DNA from: Ischnura elegans
Lineage: Eukaryota; Arthropoda; Insecta; Odonata; Coenagrionidae
Assembly: GCF_921293095.1 (NCBI RefSeq)
Contig: NC_060258.1
Coordinates: forward strand, 4,154,001 to 4,218,000
Length of the DNA stretch: 64,000 nt
Reading direction: 5' to 3'
Positions 60,486 through 64,000 of this stretch are shown one piece after another. The notes under the pieces were generated by a model. That model was not told the origin of the DNA. It made no database searches and saw nothing but the letters and a program-made list of their open reading frames with translations. The translations under genes and the position numbers were made by a program. Position 1 is the first letter of the stretch, and every line of letters starts with the position of its first letter.

Positions 60486-60499
60486 GGTTATGAGCCCAG
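60486..60499 (+). promoter_or_regulatory. primer binding site for a half initiator-Met tRNA
   Basis: GGTTATGAGCCCAG directly after the LTR resembles the copia primer site, which pairs with the anticodon half of initiator tRNA-Met. This supports both the LTR end and the copia assignment. Confidence 0.7.
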
Positions 60500-60606
60500 A
60501 CAGCCTCAAACTGCATTAGTGATCGTTATAGGCCAAACTTGCGTTTATTCCGTAGTCATTGGTTTCTTTGAGTGAAGCTTGCATTCTAATCCGCATTTTT
60601 CATAAT

Positions 60607-63600
60607 ATGGCTACTAATACTGCGCCAGCAATTGAAAAATTATCGGGCATGAATGACTATAACTCGTGGGCCTCTTCAATGGAGATGTACCTTGTGCATG
60701 AAGAATTGTAGGATTATGTTGCCGGGGTTAAAATACCAGAGAAAGACTATTCCGCGAAACTTGATAAGAAATCTCTGTCAAAAATAGTACTTATGATATG
60801 TCCAGAGCTGTATTCGTACACGAGGAAGGCAAAAACCACCAAAGAAGCAAGGGATTCGCTTCGAAATACTTTTGCACCTTCTGACGCGAGTGGTAAGAGA
60901 CTTCTTCTGAAGAAATTATGCATGTTAAAGCTCCAAGACTACCCAGATATGGAGGCGTATGTTGGTGGTGTCATGTCGGTGGTTCATAAGTTGTCAGATA
61001 TGAACTACGACACTGACGATGAGCTAATTGCCTACGTGCTCATTAACGGTCTTGGTGAGTCGTATGATGCTCTTTCAACGGCCCTTGACAACTGCGGGAA
61101 GACCCTGTTATCAGCATTCGTCAAGTCAAGGCTATTGGCAGAGGATGCTAGGCGAGGAGAAAATAAGGCGGAGGCAGCAGCCTTAGCAGTTAAGAACCAC
61201 GGGAAGCATCAGTACAGCCGATCCGAGCCCGCGCAGATGCAGAGGAGAACAACGAATTCCAGGAAATACAAGTGCAACAAGTGCCAAAGATTTGGGAACA
61301 AGGGTTCCGAATGCCGTACCATCGTGAGGAGCCAGCCTTCCCGGGACTATAAAGAGAAGGTTTCAGCTTTCCAGACAGCGATGGGCGTATCATCAAGAAA
61401 AATCGGTTGGTATTTGGACTCTGGTTGTACTGAACATATGTCAAACCAACGACATCTTCTGAAGAAATTTATTCCCAGAGAAGGATTAACTGTAAGTGTT
61501 GCAAATGATAATACCTTAGATTGTAAGGGAATTGGTATGTCAAATGCTCATATTGATGATGGTGCTATTACAGTTAATAATGTGTTGCTGGTGCCTGGTC
61601 TCTCAGCTAATTTATTGTCAATATCCCAAATGGCTAAGAAAGTCTTAATTCTTGTATTTTCTGAAAAGGGATGTGATATCTATCATAAAAACAATGTATC
61701 TATATGTGGCAGAGTCAGTGGAACTGATTCACTAGTGGAGGGTTTATACAAATTAAATGAAAAGCTTCCTATGAAAAATTTTAATGTTAACCATGTAGAA
61801 TCTGTTAAAGGTAATGCTTCAGCTAAGTTGTGGCACAGGAGACTTGGTCACATGAGTCCAGAAAGAATGAAGCAGTTGTCCAAGATAGTGGATGGCTATG
61901 ATTTTACGAGTGGTATCCAGATTCCATGTATAAGCTGTTGTAAAGGGAAACAGGCAAGGAAACCCTTTCATTCTCAAGGTAGCAGATCAAGTGCTCTTTT
62001 GGAATTGATTCATAGCGATGTTTGCGGACCAATGGAGGTAAAATCAGTTAATGGTGCTCGATTTATGCTAACGTTCATTGATGACTATTCACGCAAAATA
62101 TTTGCTTATTTTTTGAAAAGCAAAGATGAAGTCACTCAAGTTTTTATAAAATTTAAGGCCAGAGTTGAAACAGAAACTGGTCGAAAAATAAAGACATTGC
62201 CATCTGACAATGGAGGTGAATATGTCAATAAGAATTTAAAAGATTTCTTGACTTCAAATGGAATCATGCATGTTCTCACAGTTCCCTATTCACCTGAACT
62301 TAATGGAGTTGCTGAGCGTGCTAATAGATCAATTTGTGAAATTGCAAGAACCATGCTACATGATACTGAATGTCCCAAGTATTTGTGGGCAGAAGCTTGC
62401 AATACTGCAGTCTTCATAAAGAATAGGTCCCCTCATGCTGCCCTCACTAATATTACTCCTGAAGAGCTATGGTCTGGTAGAAGGCCAAACATTCAAAATT
62501 TTAGTATTTGGGTGTAAGGCAATGGTTCATATACTAGATGTTAAGAGAAAGAAATGGGATGTAAAGAGTGAGCAATATAGATTTGTAGGTTATGCTGATA
62601 TCTCTGGCTGCTACAGGCTGATGAATAGCAATAATGACGTTATTGTTGCCAGAGACGTTATCTTTGACGAAAATAATGAACAAAGTGATGATGTGTCTGA
62701 TAACTCTAATTTTGTGCCCGTAATGGAATTGTTACACCATAATACTAAAGGGGAAATGGGAGCTGAAATGTCTTCAGAGGGAGACACACTTTCTGAAAGG
62801 AGGTATCCCTTGAGAGAGAGAAAATCAAAGGTCTTCCCTGATTTTGTTACTTACAATGTTCAGGATTTGAATCTGTTAACTGATCCACTGTCCTCAAGAG
62901 AAGCCCTCTCTAGACCAGATGGAGACAAATGGCATGCGGCCATGCAAGATGATTTAAAGTCCCTAGCTGAAAATGGTGCATGGTCTATTGTTCCTAGATC
63001 AGAGGGAGTAAAGGTAGTACCTTGTAAATGGGTTTTCAAATTGAAGAAGGGAATAAATGTGAACCCTGATCGATATAAAGCTCGATTAGTTGCGAAGGGG
63101 TTTATGCAAGGTATCAATTATGAGGAAACTTATGCACCTGTAGTTCGTGTTGAAACATTGAGACTATTAATTGGGAGAGCAGTAGAATTATCTTTGCAGA
63201 TAGATCATCTTGATGTCAAAACTGCTTTTTTCAACGGGAAGTTAAATGAAACTGTATACATGGAATTGACTGATGGTGTGAAATGCAATGAATCCACAAA
63301 TAGTGTGGCACACTTGCACAAAGCTTTGTATGGTCGGAAGCAATCTTCCAGGGTATGGAATGAAACTATTCATAATGTTCTGATTGAGCTAGGTTTTGTT
63401 CAGTCTAGGCACGAAGCTTGTGTTTATTTTAAGAAAGATGGTACTAGTATTTTAATTGTTGCATTATATGTTGATGATTTGTTATTGTTTCACAATGATA
63501 AAAAGGAAACAGATGTCATTAAAGAATAATTAATGAAGAAATTTAAAATGCAGGATTTGGGCAGAGCAAAAATATGCATTGGCATGAGAATTTCTCAGAA

Positions 63601-64000
63601 TAAATTTGATGGTAGCATCTCTTTGGATCAAAGCCATTACATTTAGGAATTGTTAAACAGATTCGGGATGCAAGATGCTAAACCAATAAACACTCCACTT
63701 GAAGTAAATGTTAATTTGAAAAAGAATGACCCAATGTTACCTAAACCTGATGTACCTTATCAATGTTTAATTGGCTCATTAATGTATGTATCTGTTTGTA
63801 CACGTCCTGATATATCTTTTTCTGTAAATTATTTAAGTCAATTTAACATTTGTTTTTCCAGTGAGCACTGGAGGAGTGCTTTGAGAGTACAAAAATATTT
63901 AAAGCAAACTTCAAATGAAAAACTTGTGTTTAAGCCAACAGGCAAAAGCATTGCTGGCTATGTCGATGCTGATTGGGCTGGTAATCATAATGATCGAAGG
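60607..64000 (+). pseudogene. Ty1/copia gag-pol, lightly damaged, cut by the window end
   Basis: Copia polyproteins carry gag, protease, integrase, RT and RNase H in one frame. ATG at 60607 opens a UBN2/gag-type N-terminus. A TAG at 60709 breaks it, where family members normally have Trp. Gag continues to a zinc knuckle CNKCQRFGNKGSEC in which the His is Asn. Protease DSGCTEHM, integrase HRRLGH...CISC, then the catalytic Asp, Asp (SDNGGEY) and Glu (GVAERANR) are present. A small indel near 62500 shifts the frame by +1. RT follows with YKARLVAKGF, YAPVVR and YVDDLLLF, then stops at 63527 and about 63644. RNase H begins (GYVDADWAGN) at the window edge. Few lesions imply a fairly recent death. 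Confidence 0.85.

Overview
This 64 kb window is eukaryotic nuclear DNA. It is AT-rich, has introns with ordinary GT-AG junctions, and carries two multi-finger C2H2 zinc-finger genes in a dense mass of transposable elements. The mix (RTE-like and CR1/jockey-like LINEs, copia, gypsy, piggyBac, pogo/Tigger, hAT-like, Harbinger-like, a THAP pseudogene and a Helitron-like element) fits an arthropod, probably an insect with a large repeat-rich genome. The species cannot be told from sequence alone. I see no operons, CRISPR arrays, rRNA or intact tRNA genes.

Region 1-12 kb holds a plus-strand C2H2 gene. Five exons whose reading phases agree (1646-1798, 3075-3194, 7503-7575, 8752-8814, 10073-11868) can be joined by eye. 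The last exon encodes one isolated finger and eleven tandem fingers. Its introns hold a piggyBac-type MITE, a MITE split by a pogo/Tigger-like element, and a 284-bp tandem duplication. Two decayed fingers lie beyond the stop codon.

Region 12-33 kb is repeat territory: a CR1/jockey-like reverse-transcriptase fossil (minus), a ~440-bp-period tandem repeat, a 4.3-kb element flanked by CTG duplications that contains a dead piggyBac, fold-back sequences, a 145-bp near-perfect hairpin, a THAP-domain pseudogene (minus), a tRNA-like SINE head, and members of a GGGTAGTTTCC-ended MITE family, two of which were themselves hit by other insertions. Region 33.6-35.9 kb is a second C2H2 gene on the minus strand, paralogous to the first, also with a decayed finger tail. 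Region 36-43.7 kb has an RTE-like fossil, a gypsy RNase H fragment abutting a hAT-like MITE, and a ~150-bp-period degenerate satellite.

Region 44.6-59.7 kb is a large inverted duplication (arms 44651-51118 and 52954-59734). After duplication, the left arm received an RTE-like LINE (45551-47537) and one copy of a 2,318-bp Helitron-like element. The right arm received two more copies of that element, apparently identical to the first. Because each arm keeps the empty site of the other's insertions, all three copies can be shown to sit exactly between A and T with no target duplication. Their last ~500 bp are an array of GC-rich mini-hairpins. This is the most interesting structure in the window. 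The window ends inside a Ty1/copia element (5' LTR 60327-60485) whose coding region is open apart from a few point and indel lesions.
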